From: Marchantia polymorpha subsp. ruderalis
Lineage: Eukaryota; Streptophyta; Marchantiopsida; Marchantiales; Marchantiaceae
NCBI GenBank assembly: GCA_037833965.1
Contig: AP031356.1
Coordinates: 8,330,501 to 8,394,500, forward strand
Direction of reading: 5' to 3'
DNA: 64,000 nucleotides
Within the stretch, counting starts at the first letter, position 1; the number at the start of each line of letters is the position of its first letter. Shown here one piece after another: positions 10,471 through 20,040 of this stretch. The translations under genes and the position numbers were made by a program. The notes under the pieces are model-generated. The model was not told where the DNA came from. It saw only the letters and a program-made list of their open reading frames with translations, and ran no database searches.

Positions 10471-11105
10471 CTCAACTGGCACCACTGCCAGATCTCCACC
10501 CAATAACCCAATCCGCCCCTGACGTCGTGCCGCACTGAGTTACTCTAGCCCTACTAGCTAAGGGGTATGGGCAACCTAACCTGTCATCACAGCAAGAAGA
10601 CTCTCACGGTCTACTGGTCATCACTCCAGTCTCACCGTGAGAGAAACATAGAAATCAGCGTCATCCCTACACGGGCACGCACTAGGAAGCAAGACTGGAG
10701 AGGATCCAAACACAAGCAACCAGCTAGCAACGACTCTCCAGTCTAAAGGAAACACAGCACAAAACAAGACAACACACACGGGACATCGCATCGCTTCGCG
10801 ATCCCGATTCGATCTCCATCGCCCTCCATATACGTGGGCCTCCAATGCCTATGATGCCCTCTTCCACCAAATTGCAAACAAAAATTGTTTGAAAACTTCT
10901 CTTTTTTTTTCTTTTTTTTCTTTTCTTCACACAGGGGTCACACTGCCCCTCAACAAACACACTACACACTGAAAGCTCAATATATTGACTACGTCATATA
11001 TATATTTACAATGCTTTCAAAACATCACGTTTACAGGTAGTGAGACCGCGTGCAAACTCCCGATCACTTCAGTACCTCCTGTCTAAACGATACAAGTATT
11101 TGCTA
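10471..11105. other. Probable gypsy 5' LTR/leader region, boundaries unresolved
   Basis: No coding sequence is seen. There is a pyrimidine-rich run on the + strand at about 10900-10925 and an AT-rich TATATATAT segment near 10999-11010. By position this should contain the gypsy 5' LTR and primer-binding site, but the other LTR is outside the window, so the ends cannot be defined. The right part may instead be the 3' flank of the split host ORF. Confidence 0.35.
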
Positions 11106-11323
11106 TCAATCCTTTGGAAGACTATCAAGAAATTTCTCTAGTACAAGAATTTCTTCTGAAAGACAGTCTTGAACATACTGAACATCTCTCAAATGGTCAG
11201 CAATATCCTGCGGAAGGTCTAGTAACTCATCATCACATACCCTGTACTCTAGGCCGGATTCCTCTAGAAGTTTTTCCACGGCTAGTGCCTCGTCCCAATC
11301 TAACCCGGAATCTTTTTCTTCTA
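11106..11323 (-). pseudogene. C-terminal part of unidentified host ORF, split by copy B
   Basis: Encodes about 71 residues starting EKDSGLDWDEALAVEKLLEE, acidic and leucine-rich, ending LEKFLDSLPKD then stop. The N-terminal part is at 16721-16888. Removing copy B and one TTCTA copy joins the two in the same frame (56 + 71 codons), so this was one continuous exon. I do not recognise the protein. Coordinates include the 5-bp duplication. Confidence 0.6.
11319..11323. repeat. Target-site duplication TTCTA of copy B
   Basis: TTCTA here immediately precedes TGTGGTACCCCAC, and TTCTA at 16721-16725 immediately follows GTGGGTTATTACA. This perfect 5-bp duplication defines the exact ends of the element. 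Confidence 0.95.
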
Positions 11324-11830
11324 TGTGGTACCCCACTTTTGGCAATTTTGAGGAAATTAAAACATTTTTGAAAAACTGTACCCTGGCAGCCTTGTAAATA
11401 GCCTTCGGTACATCAAAACAGAGTGAATCCGGAAGATCGCGGGGATTCTCGAGGGATCTTGTAGAATCTGGGATTTGGGGTGCCGCAGCAAGGACAGGCA
11501 CCACCCTCCCTGCGAGCTCCGCAGTTAGGATCTCTACGGCGCAAGGCGCAAAACCCGCCTTCGGAGGTTGCGTCCGCGGCTGTAGGGAAACCCCCCGTAA
11601 TTAGGTAAACCCTCGGGCGCCTTGACCAAGTTAGGGTCCCGTTGGAAAGAGCTCGACGCGCTGATTCTAACGAGCCCAAGAACGCTTGGAACGGACGAGG
11701 ACTTAGGGAGTTATCGCTACTGGAAGAAACGGAGGCGGTCGCCTACGGCGGAAGGAGTTCGCCACCGGCGCGAATTCCGCCTACGCGGAAGAGGGAATCA
11801 AGTTTTGTCCTATGCGCGGGCGAAGGCGTT

Positions 11831-12284
11831 CGCCTGTGCACAGGCGAAGTAGGGTGAGGGAAGGCGCGAAGTCCGCCTACGCACAGGCGTTCGCCTGTGC
11901 ACAGGTATTTCGGCGTCGGCGGGAAATCCGCCTTGGGCCCTAGAAATGCGCCTTGTGAGGTAGAAAGTGTACGGCGCCTTCCGCGCCAGCGCAGCGCCGC
12001 GTACGTCGGAAGAGCCGCCAGAGTAATCCAACAGGTACGGACCGTGCGGACGGCACGGGTGGATGCGCTCTTGGACGGACGGAGTTGCGGCGGCGGAAGC
12101 GCCGACGGAGAGACAAGGAACGGACAGACTGGACGGAGACGGCTGACCACGGTCAACGCCTTCCGCGCCAGCGCAGCGCCGCGGACGGAATTCGCCTGCG
12201 CACAGGCGAACGCCTGTGCACAGGAGGATGTTCAAGTTCCGCGCCGGCGGAGAATCCGCCGAGGCCCCTGCCTGCGCACAGGCA
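11831..12284. repeat. Palindrome-rich 5' leader of copy B
   Basis: Contains CGCCTGTGCACAGGCG at 11831-11846, another GCCTGTGCACAGG near 11893, a mixed GCCTGCGCACAGGC and CGCCTGTGCACAGG pair near 12193-12224, and GCCTGCGCACAGGC near 12269. A 26-bp stretch ending GCGCAGCGCCGCG occurs twice (about 11970 and 12161). The degenerate W-box palindrome is at 12142-12157. No ORF of note. Confidence 0.8.
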
Positions 12285-12570
12285 GGAGTTGAATTTTTGT
12301 CCGACATGCGGACACACGCGTCAAGGCAGAAGGAGATTGGCCGAGGGGCGGTACGAACAAGTGTACCGCGCAAGGCGGAAAACTCGCCTTCGGCGCTACG
12401 CCCCCATGTCCACAGGGTGACACGCTCGCGGAGTTCAAATCCGCCAATTCGAGCGTGAGAGTTTAATCGACGACGGCGGAGCGTGAAGCCGCGCGTGAGA
12501 GCGAAGACCGTTCCAGCGTACAGCCGGCGCGGCCATCAAGTGAGACGTTCTTCACGACCAAGAGCCGACC

Positions 12571-15500
12571 ATGACCTTCGACCGGGCGGCGGAGAACGTC
12601 CCATTCTTGAATTCGCGATTCCAATCTCTTGTGCGCGCTGCGCGCATCCATCTGCTGGCTGCGGACCATTCTCGACGTCGTCACACAGGAGATTTCTTGT
12701 TGATTGAGGGAGAAGTGAGTGCGCGTGATTTGGAATTGAGAGCGATTAGAGTTTGCCGAGAGAGAAAGAAACGCGGACAGTGCGGAAGTAGAATGAGCGG
12801 GCGAGCGAACCCCAGGAACGCAATGACGAGACCGAGCAGATTGCGGATGGTGCCACTTCGCCTGCCGCAGAACGAGCTGCGCGCTTTCGAAGAGCGCTTA
12901 ATAGCAAGAAAGCTCGATTTCTTGCTATGGGGATGGAATTACATCTGCGCGAATATGGTGCGCGAGTGGCTAGAGCCACAGGGACCACCCTCGCGCGGAT
13001 TGCGTCCGCATGTTGACCGGTGGACAGTCCAAGATTGGGCGCAGGCGTTGGGAAGATGTGCTGGCATGCCAGGGCATCTCCTTTTCGACAGTGAGAGCAT
13101 CAAGGTGACCAAGCAAGAAGAGGCGCAATTTGTGGAGCTGTTCAAGACCGGGAGGTCTACCAAGAATGGGTACAGGACCCGTGATTACAAGGATCGATTT
13201 CGCCGGACTCTGTCCGCGGCGCTGATGCAATTACTGCAGCCGCACCGCGCCTGCTACATCACATTGTGGCAGGTCTCTTTTGTGGAGTGCGTCATCGAGG
13301 GAACTCCAATTCACTGGGCGAGCATCCTGCACAGGGTGATGCGACAGCACGCGTTTGAGGAGAAGGGGGGAACTCTAAACCATCTTTCTCCTTTCCTCAT
13401 CAATTTTTATCGACAGCGGAATTGTTTGACAGCGGCGGAGCTTGAACATTTTCCGCCATTGTCCATCGACCATCCCGGGAAGTATGTGCGGGAGAACAAG
13501 GTCGACACTGATGCGGAGGAGTCACCGACTTCTACCCCATCAAGACGGAGGGATGAAGGGAGACACACTCCTGCAGCGCGAGTGCCGCGGAAGCGGCGAT
13601 GGAGGGAAGAGTCCGAAGAGGAGCAGCATCAAGAACCCTCTGCTCCCATTCGACCGCGGCCGCTGTGCGAGCCATGCAGCCGGCCGAAGCAGAAGGCACG
13701 CAGACTGGTGTTACCAGCTGACAGTGCAGACACGGCGACAATTGCGACGGAGATAGGAAGTGCGTCGCCAGAAAGGCGAGAGGAAGCGCGGACGACCCAA
13801 GGAACAACGGGCCACGCTGCAACCTCGTCGGGAGAGAGGCCGCCTACGGGCCAAGGGCCTCCGGAGTTACCACGTGCGATGCGGACAGATGTTCCGTTTG
13901 CGCACAGGCGAACCTCCGCGGACGGACGAGCCTCCGCGGACCGGCGAACACAAGTGGACGTGGATCTACGCTTACGCGTGGGAAGGAGCAGTCCGCCTGT
14001 GCACAGGCGCTCACCAGTGCACAGGTCGCCTCTGCACAGGACACCTCCACACGTGCCGCCTGTGCACAGGCAAGAATCACCCCCGTTCCAACGCAGGAAG
14101 GGGAAGGAGCCGGCGGAAGAACCGCCTACGAGACACCGGCCCTCGGGGCCAGACCCTCCGGCGCACCACGCGCCGCAATTTGCGCCTTCGGCGCCAGGGC
14201 CTTCGAGCCGAGGGGATACGAGCAGAGAGCGTGCGGAGGCCGCACCATCGGCGGGAAGTCCGCCGATAGATGCGCCTTCGGCGGTAGGGCCTATAGGCCA
14301 AGGAACATCGGGCGTGCGGCCCCCGGCCATGTCGCCTTCGGCGATAGATGTCCGCGGCGCTACGCCTGCGGCGAACAAGGCGCCGGCAAATGCGCCTGCG
14401 CACGGGCCGAGCACAGCCCCCACGGACCGATCAAGGGAGCAGCAGACGGAGGAGCGGAGTGACTGTCCGCGGGATGAAATCTCGATACGCGATGCGCAAT
14501 CCAACCCCGCGCAGCCACCCTCCGCTCAATCGCCTTCGGCGACGGACGACGGCGACAGAGAGAATGCGGTAGGCAATCAACCAGCGAGCGACGGGGATGC
14601 CGCTCGGATACATTCGCCTTCCGCCTTAGACATTTTGGCGACGAGCAGCGAGGCTGCAGCCGTGCCTTCGCAGGCAGCACACGTCGAGGACGTGCAGCCC
14701 CACTCTGGGCAGTCGCCGACACAATCAATGGCGACTGAAATTCTCCACTCGGATGATGACGACAGAGGCTCCACGGAAGAAATGTCAGGAGCAGAAGACA
14801 CCGAGGAGGAGGAGGAGGAAATTGTTGGAGCGCCGGCGGCGGCGCTCTCTGAGCAGGTGATTCCGTTGCTGCGGTACTTGGATCGCAAGGTCGATAAATA
14901 CGCCGACCCACTCCAGCCGGGATCTTACATCGAGTTAGTGCGCAGGCGGACTCGCACTAAAGTCCACACCAGCAAGCTATTAGCTAGAGTGGACCAGGAG
15001 TTGAGGGACTTGAAGGAGAAGCATGAGTGCTTGTGGGGACAGTACAAGCTTAATCAGAAATTCTACAAGCACTCCGAGAAGATGAAGGATGAGAAACTGG
15101 GCGAGCTCACCAAGGAGCAGGTGAAGGTCAAGGAAGCACTCGATTCTAAGCAGGCCCAGAATCGGATTTTGTCAGAGGAGCTCGTGCGACAGACGCGGTT
15201 GTTGGAACAATGTCAGCTCGCACGGCAGGCGGATGAAGAATTAATCCGCAGGTTACAGTCAGAGTGTGGCGAATTGAGAGCGCAACGTGCTGAAGCCGAA
15301 TCGCAATTAGTGATGATTGAAGAGGATCGCAGGAAGGAGGCGGATCGCACGAAGGTGGAGACGGCGAGGCGAGTCGCCCACTGTCTCAAGGGCTACGCCC
15401 ACTGGGAAGTGAAGGCGCAGGAGAAACTCACACTGCGTGAGTTTGAATTGCGCGCAGCCGGGTTGTTGTTAGGCGACAGTAGGAGTCGGCGGAAGGTAGC

Positions 15501-15708
15501 GAAGAAGCTCGAGGCCTTTCTGTCGAAGGCACAGGATACCATGTCCGCCCTCGAGGGGGAGGTGTCCGCGGCGTTGCAGCGGTTGGGGCTGCGCAGTCGA
15601 GCGGAAGAGTGGCAGGGTAGGGAGTTAGTGCGCGGCAGTCGGCCGCGCAGGAGACGTAGTACAGGTTCCGCGGAGTGTAGTGTAGCGTGGTTCCGTGCAG
15701 GCGTGTAG
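12571..15708 (+). CDS. Intact 1,045-aa family protein, copy B
   Basis: The start at ATG 12571 (MTFDRAAENVPFLNSRF) is chosen because the corresponding Met is conserved in E, D and C. Residues 85-305 form the conserved domain (PLRLPQNELRAFEERL, WTVQDWAQALGRC, GYRTRDYKDRFRR, GGTLNHLSPFLINFY). PRKRRWREE near 340 is a likely nuclear localisation signal. Residues 316-706 are Pro/Ser/Ala-rich and encoded largely by palindromes. An acidic EEEEEE run lies near 745, a coiled coil at about 808-937, and a basic tail with RPRRRRSTGS at the end. No transposase DDE, RT or protease motif is visible. The layout resembles plant retroelement-associated 'putative plant transposon' proteins (inference). A DNA- or RNA-binding, self-associating role is possible but unproven. 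Confidence 0.85.
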   Translation: MTFDRAAENVPFLNSRFQSLVRAARIHLLAADHSRRRHTGDFLLIEGEVSARDLELRAIRVCRERKKRGQCGSRMSGRANPRNAMTRPSRLRMVPLRLPQNELRAFEERLIARKLDFLLWGWNYICANMVREWLEPQGPPSRGLRPHVDRWTVQDWAQALGRCAGMPGHLLFDSESIKVTKQEEAQFVELFKTGRSTKNGYRTRDYKDRFRRTLSAALMQLLQPHRACYITLWQVSFVECVIEGTPIHWASILHRVMRQHAFEEKGGTLNHLSPFLINFYRQRNCLTAAELEHFPPLSIDHPGKYVRENKVDTDAEESPTSTPSRRRDEGRHTPAARVPRKRRWREESEEEQHQEPSAPIRPRPLCEPCSRPKQKARRLVLPADSADTATIATEIGSASPERREEARTTQGTTGHAATSSGERPPTGQGPPELPRAMRTDVPFAHRRTSADGRASADRRTQVDVDLRLRVGRSSPPVHRRSPVHRSPLHRTPPHVPPVHRQESPPFQRRKGKEPAEEPPTRHRPSGPDPPAHHAPQFAPSAPGPSSRGDTSRERAEAAPSAGSPPIDAPSAVGPIGQGTSGVRPPAMSPSAIDVRGATPAANKAPANAPAHGPSTAPTDRSREQQTEERSDCPRDEISIRDAQSNPAQPPSAQSPSATDDGDRENAVGNQPASDGDAARIHSPSALDILATSSEAAAVPSQAAHVEDVQPHSGQSPTQSMATEILHSDDDDRGSTEEMSGAEDTEEEEEEIVGAPAAALSEQVIPLLRYLDRKVDKYADPLQPGSYIELVRRRTRTKVHTSKLLARVDQELRDLKEKHECLWGQYKLNQKFYKHSEKMKDEKLGELTKEQVKVKEALDSKQAQNRILSEELVRQTRLLEQCQLARQADEELIRRLQSECGELRAQRAEAESQLVMIEEDRRKEADRTKVETARRVAHCLKGYAHWEVKAQEKLTLREFELRAAGLLLGDSRSRRKVAKKLEAFLSKAQDTMSALEGEVSAALQRLGLRSRAEEWQGRELVRGSRPRRRRSTGSAECSVAWFRAGV

Positions 15709-15744
15709 CGTAGTGCAGTGTAGTGTTAGTTAGGACTTAGAAGG

Positions 15745-15773
15745 TATAAAATAGTTCCAGGCGTTTTGCCTGG
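15745..15773 (+). promoter_or_regulatory. TATA box plus hairpin, copy B
   Basis: TATAAAAT at 15745-15752 and stem-loop CCAGGC-GTTTT-GCCTGG at 15757-15773, the same as in copies A, E and J. Confidence 0.6.
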
Positions 15774-16720
15774 GGTTCTTTCCCATCAGAAGTGCAGATC
15801 AGGAACCCATTTCCTTTGCGTGTTTGTGTCCTTGAGTTCTGTCACCACGCACGAGGAGTTACAACTTAGCGTTCCGCATTTTGTAGCTGAAGGCCTTTGG
15901 CCGAATGTTCAGAGCTAGTACATTGGTTAGAGACTTGAGTAGTTCGGATCTGCACCTGCGGGTGACTGCCGATGCTCAGAGCCAGTGACTAGTTAGATAC
16001 TTGAACAGTTTCGCCCCTACACCTTCGAGTGTTTCTTTCTGATTGTACTCCTTTGGGATTTTTCCCCTGAATGCCAAAGTGAAGTTTTGCTACTTCGTGT
16101 AAGCCTTGGTTGTAAATTCAGGTTACGCTGCAGCAGGTGCTTTGAGGGTAACCCCTGTAGTATTTCTGGGAATGACAAGTGCCTGAGAATTCAAACTCTT
16201 CAATAGACTGTTGTTGTGTTACTGGAATGTTTCACAGTGAGTCCTTCAGTGCGGACCTGTGTTCTCTGCGCGTTTTGTGAGTTGAGAGTGTTGTTCACCG
16301 CGTAGGAGTGACTTCGATCCGAAGTAGGCAGTCCAAACCGGGTTTCCTACACTAGCAGCAAGCTAGTGGAAGGGTTGTAAAAGCCGGAGTTGGAAGTCAC
16401 TGCCCGCAGCTTCACCGAGTGTGCTCGCGAGAGACTTTCCCCCTGAAATCTTGAAGTAGAGGTCCTAACGGATCTCTGGGTTGTGTTTCTGTAGTTTCAG
16501 GTGTGTGTGTGTGTGTGTGTTTTACGCTGCACTGTGCGACCTCCGAGTGCGCTCCGAGTGGACACTTGCAGTATTTCTGGGAGTGACAGTTGCCTGAGAA
16601 TTCAAACTCCTCAATAGTCTGTTAAAACGTGACACTTTGTACCCTGTGTGTTCCTCTGTCCCTGTGGGTTCGACCTTTCTACCACTATATTGCAGTTTTA
16701 GCCTTTAGTGGGTTATTACA

Positions 16721-16888
16721 TTCTACCACAACAGGGTTTACCACATTCTCTTCTACTTGAGGCTGCACCCTCACCTCCTGCTCCTGATCACGTTCCTCGG
16801 TGCTGACGACCTCCACTGTCTGGATTTCTTGTATATCACTATCGTCCGCTTTTCCTCCAAGCGGCATTTCTTCTTCACGCGTCAACAC
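16721..16888 (-). pseudogene. N-terminal part of the host ORF split by copy B
   Basis: 56 codons, very acidic and glutamine-rich (DIQEIQTVEVVSTEERDQEQ), ending ...NPVVVE exactly at the insertion. The frame is open upstream to a stop at 16910-16912. The first ATG is MPLGGKADDSD, so this may be an internal exon with a splice acceptor near 16890. With 11106-11318 it forms one ORF of about 127 residues. Unidentified. Confidence 0.55.
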
Positions 16889-19800
16889 TTCAGTGTGTAC
16901 AAGGATTGCTTATAGAGTATCTATAAACTAAATCTGAAGGGAAAACTGAAAACTATTTAACTATAAAACTATTAATAGGGTTTAATAGTTTCAAAGAACT
17001 GGGCATGAACAAATTCACTTCAACCAGTGAAATCGAAATTTTCTATTGCAAACTTAGCACTGCTGTATTTTATCACTAGAAACTGATACGATAAAATAAA
17101 AGGTGGTTATATGAGTAGGGATGCCAAATCTAAGTTTTTTATCTATATAGATTGGTCCATCAATCAATGTTTTGTCTATATATCAGGGGGGTCAATCAAT
17201 ACCTGCCTTTGACCAAAACCTCCGAAGAAATTGTACACTCCGAAGGTAAGTTCTGACATAGAGGTTGCACTCCAGTGGTACAGCGTCACGGTGATATGAT
17301 AATTTTGAATAGATGGCCACGAGGGTTTCTTGACCAGTTCTCGACCACAGTCACTGAGATGGGAGTGAACTTTATCTTTATGGAGACATGGTGCAGCTGA
17401 AATCTAATGTGAAAGTACAGAAAATTCAGGGTTTAGGGTCGTGCACATTCCAAAGTGAAACTCCTGACACCTAACTCAAAAACTTTCACCATTTACCAAC
17501 CATCCAAAAGTTCTCCTGTTTGCTGTCAAAGGCGGCAAGTGTTTCCGATGGCCACCTTGAACTAAGTTATCTTTATCTAAATTCTTTTCTAAGCTATTTC
17601 CATGACCTTTGATAGTGAAGTATCTGCCCTCCACCTACTGCCCGTCAGGCCAAATGTGCGATCGCGAGCTGGAGACTCCATGATTGCTGCCGAACCATGG
17701 TTGAACCTCAGAAGTGAAACTACCTTCTCTACATCAAGAACAATCCTGCGTAATTGGAAATGGCCCTCCTAAAAGCACCATCCTTTCTTGTACACCAAAC
17801 TAATAGATCAGTCCACACACGAGAACCGACCCCACCGTGCTGGAGCTAGCCTTCGACTAGTTTATCAACTTGCAAACTCCGCTCAAGAGCTACTATCCAG
17901 TCCAGGGCTCCCGCCAAGTCCGTATGTGCGACTGCAAGGTGTGGAATTATGAGTCTCCTCCAGTGTCTCAAATTTCACCCGCAGCCCAATACACTCAGAA
18001 GTTCAGGGTACGGTGGAAACAGAGATTCTGTCTGTTCCTGATGCTGAAGAATTCCACAATCCGCACCCAGTGATTCCTCAATTTGAATACAGACGGTGAA
18101 TCATTAAACAGGTCTTCTACGCAGTCTACGTGCAGCCATTTGCGCTGGTTGGTGCTGAAGTGAGCAGAATTACGCCGCAAACTTGCATACTAGAACGCAA
18201 TGTCTCTTCCCTGCCCACGAATTAGGGTGAACTCCTGCTTGTGACGGAGAAAGAGGTTGACGAGCCATTCCAACTCACATCGAAAGCGTGGCTGCAGGCT
18301 TTCCTCCTCCGTCAGAAGGCGTGCGCAGAAACAGCTTCCCCTTTCTCCAGACACGAAAAGCTGATCCACGAGTTCCGTCTCCGCGCCACAGATACAAATT
18401 ACAAAAATCGCCTCACCGTCATCCCCTGGAGCCAAGAGAAGAACCAGTGCGCCGTCTCATCCTCGTACCGGGGCAAAATCAGTACAAGATTTCTCGAACA
18501 GTGGATCCACGGGCTTCATTCCACAATGCAAACCCAAACAAAACCAATTCCCCCACACGACGTTTCTAAACCTGACGCAGCAGGTACGGCACGGAAAGGC
18601 AATGCTTCAAGAATGAGATCACAAAACTGAAGCCTGAAGAACATCAATGTCTCACATCAAGGGAGACATACGAACGAAGACTATGGACTAAGTAGACATG
18701 CCGCTACGATGAAAACTTCCAGTTCACAAAGGGGTAAACTGGGGGAAACTGTGTAATCTTGAGACGACTTCACGAACTTGTCGGAAATCTGTCAGGCTGG
18801 AGTGCACGAGCTTCTAAACCCCGTTGCGTCGATCTCAAGCTGTTGGAATCGATAACAGGCTTTTGTCGTTTCACAAGGTTTGTATCCTTCACGCGATCTA
18901 TGCAACTCGCTCGAAGAAACATCAAACACATCCCCATGTATTACCACTTCCCAAAACAGCTCCGAAATGGGAACCACCACTCCCTAGGTCTGAAGCAGCC
19001 GCTTTCATACTTTTTTCCAGTATACCGACTTAAAGCTGTCTGCTGTATTGAGCCTCAAGGATAGACATACCACCGCTTTGCTATGGTTTCGATACAAATA
19101 AAACAGAGCCCTTACAGACGCCTGTAATTATCCATAAACTTCCACAACTAGGGCTAGATGCTAAGAAAAACACCAAATGCGAAGTCCCGAGGAGTTCAAA
19201 ACTCAAACGAAAGTGCGAATTTGACCAAGAATCCTCGAACACCGTCTCGTCATTCCAGCCTGCCAAGCAGGAATCTCCCGAGGAAATCAGAACTCAGCCA
19301 AAGGGCAGGCATCAACACAAGAAAGGTGTGAAGAGCGCCCAGCTTGGTCCAGGCAGCAATCTTGCTCGACCGACTCCCCTGTCACCAAATCCCTAAACCT
19401 CAAGCTCCGAATTTCCTCCGTTCGGTAACACCTAAAACTCGTCTCTTGGCCGAAGACGCATTCACTCGTGAGCACCAAAATCCTCAGTACAGATTCACCC
19501 TTCCATGCACGGCTTGAGATGAAGAAGAGAATTTGAAATCCCTACTAAATCCCAACCCTGCGTTTTTACAACACTTACAGTCAAACGAACAATCGATGCA
19601 ACTAAACAAACTCTCCAACCGAATAATCAATAACCTGTCTGAAGTTCCGCCAGATCAACTTATTACTCAGTCGTTCAATTGCTTCACGAAAAACACAAAA
19701 AATGAGTACAACCAGAAACCGTCGGTGGTAACGATTTCAATGAATAGAGTTCTTCGAGTGAAAATTGACAGGTGATTCCCCACTGGAATTCCCGTCGGTC

Positions 19801-20040
19801 AATTACCCTACTGGCAACAAACCGTCACCGTCACAAACATGAGTCAAGCCCAACCCACTCCACACTCGGAGAATCCAGGTCGACGCAAAGGGGAAAGTCA
19901 CTATACGCTCCCAACGCTTCCAGGCTCGACTCGAAGAACTAACGTTCTTCGAGCCGTCCCCGACTGTATACCCCTCGTGACCCAAACCCTAACTTCACGG
20001 CTAAATATAGTAAGTGTCTAAACTTCGTGAGCCGACTCGT
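16889..20040. other. Spacer without a recognisable gene
   Basis: AT-rich to mixed sequence. Short open frames exist on both strands (for example 18241-18630 plus and 18190-18435 minus, overlapping), but none shows a domain, a repeat pattern or a conserved neighbour. Upstream exons, introns or the promoter of the split minus-strand host ORF may lie here; I see no convincing splice pattern. Confidence 0.5.

Larger units (their letters stand above)
11324..16720 (+). mobile_element. Complete family element copy B (5,397 bp)
   Basis: Starts TGTGGTACCCCAC and ends GTGGGTTATTACA, and the outer 13 bases are imperfect inverted repeats (10 of 13 match). It is flanked by TTCTA duplications. Parts: about 1.25 kb leader with many palindromes, intact ORF 12571-15708, TATA box and hairpin 15745-15773, and 0.95 kb of 3' sequence with a (GT)n tract near 16501. 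Comparing its first and last kilobase by eye shows no direct repeat, so it carries no LTR pair. It interrupts a host exon (11106-16888). It is the best reference copy of the family in the window together with E. Confidence 0.95.

Noticed and set aside
11324-16720. Standard LTR retrotransposon with two LTRs inside copy B
   Set aside because: The first and last kilobases were compared by eye and are unrelated. Only the outermost 13 bases match, and they do so as inverted repeats.
18190-18630. Overlapping open frames on both strands in the spacer
   Set aside because: No domain, codon pattern or splice support on either strand; each frame is within what chance allows in this composition.
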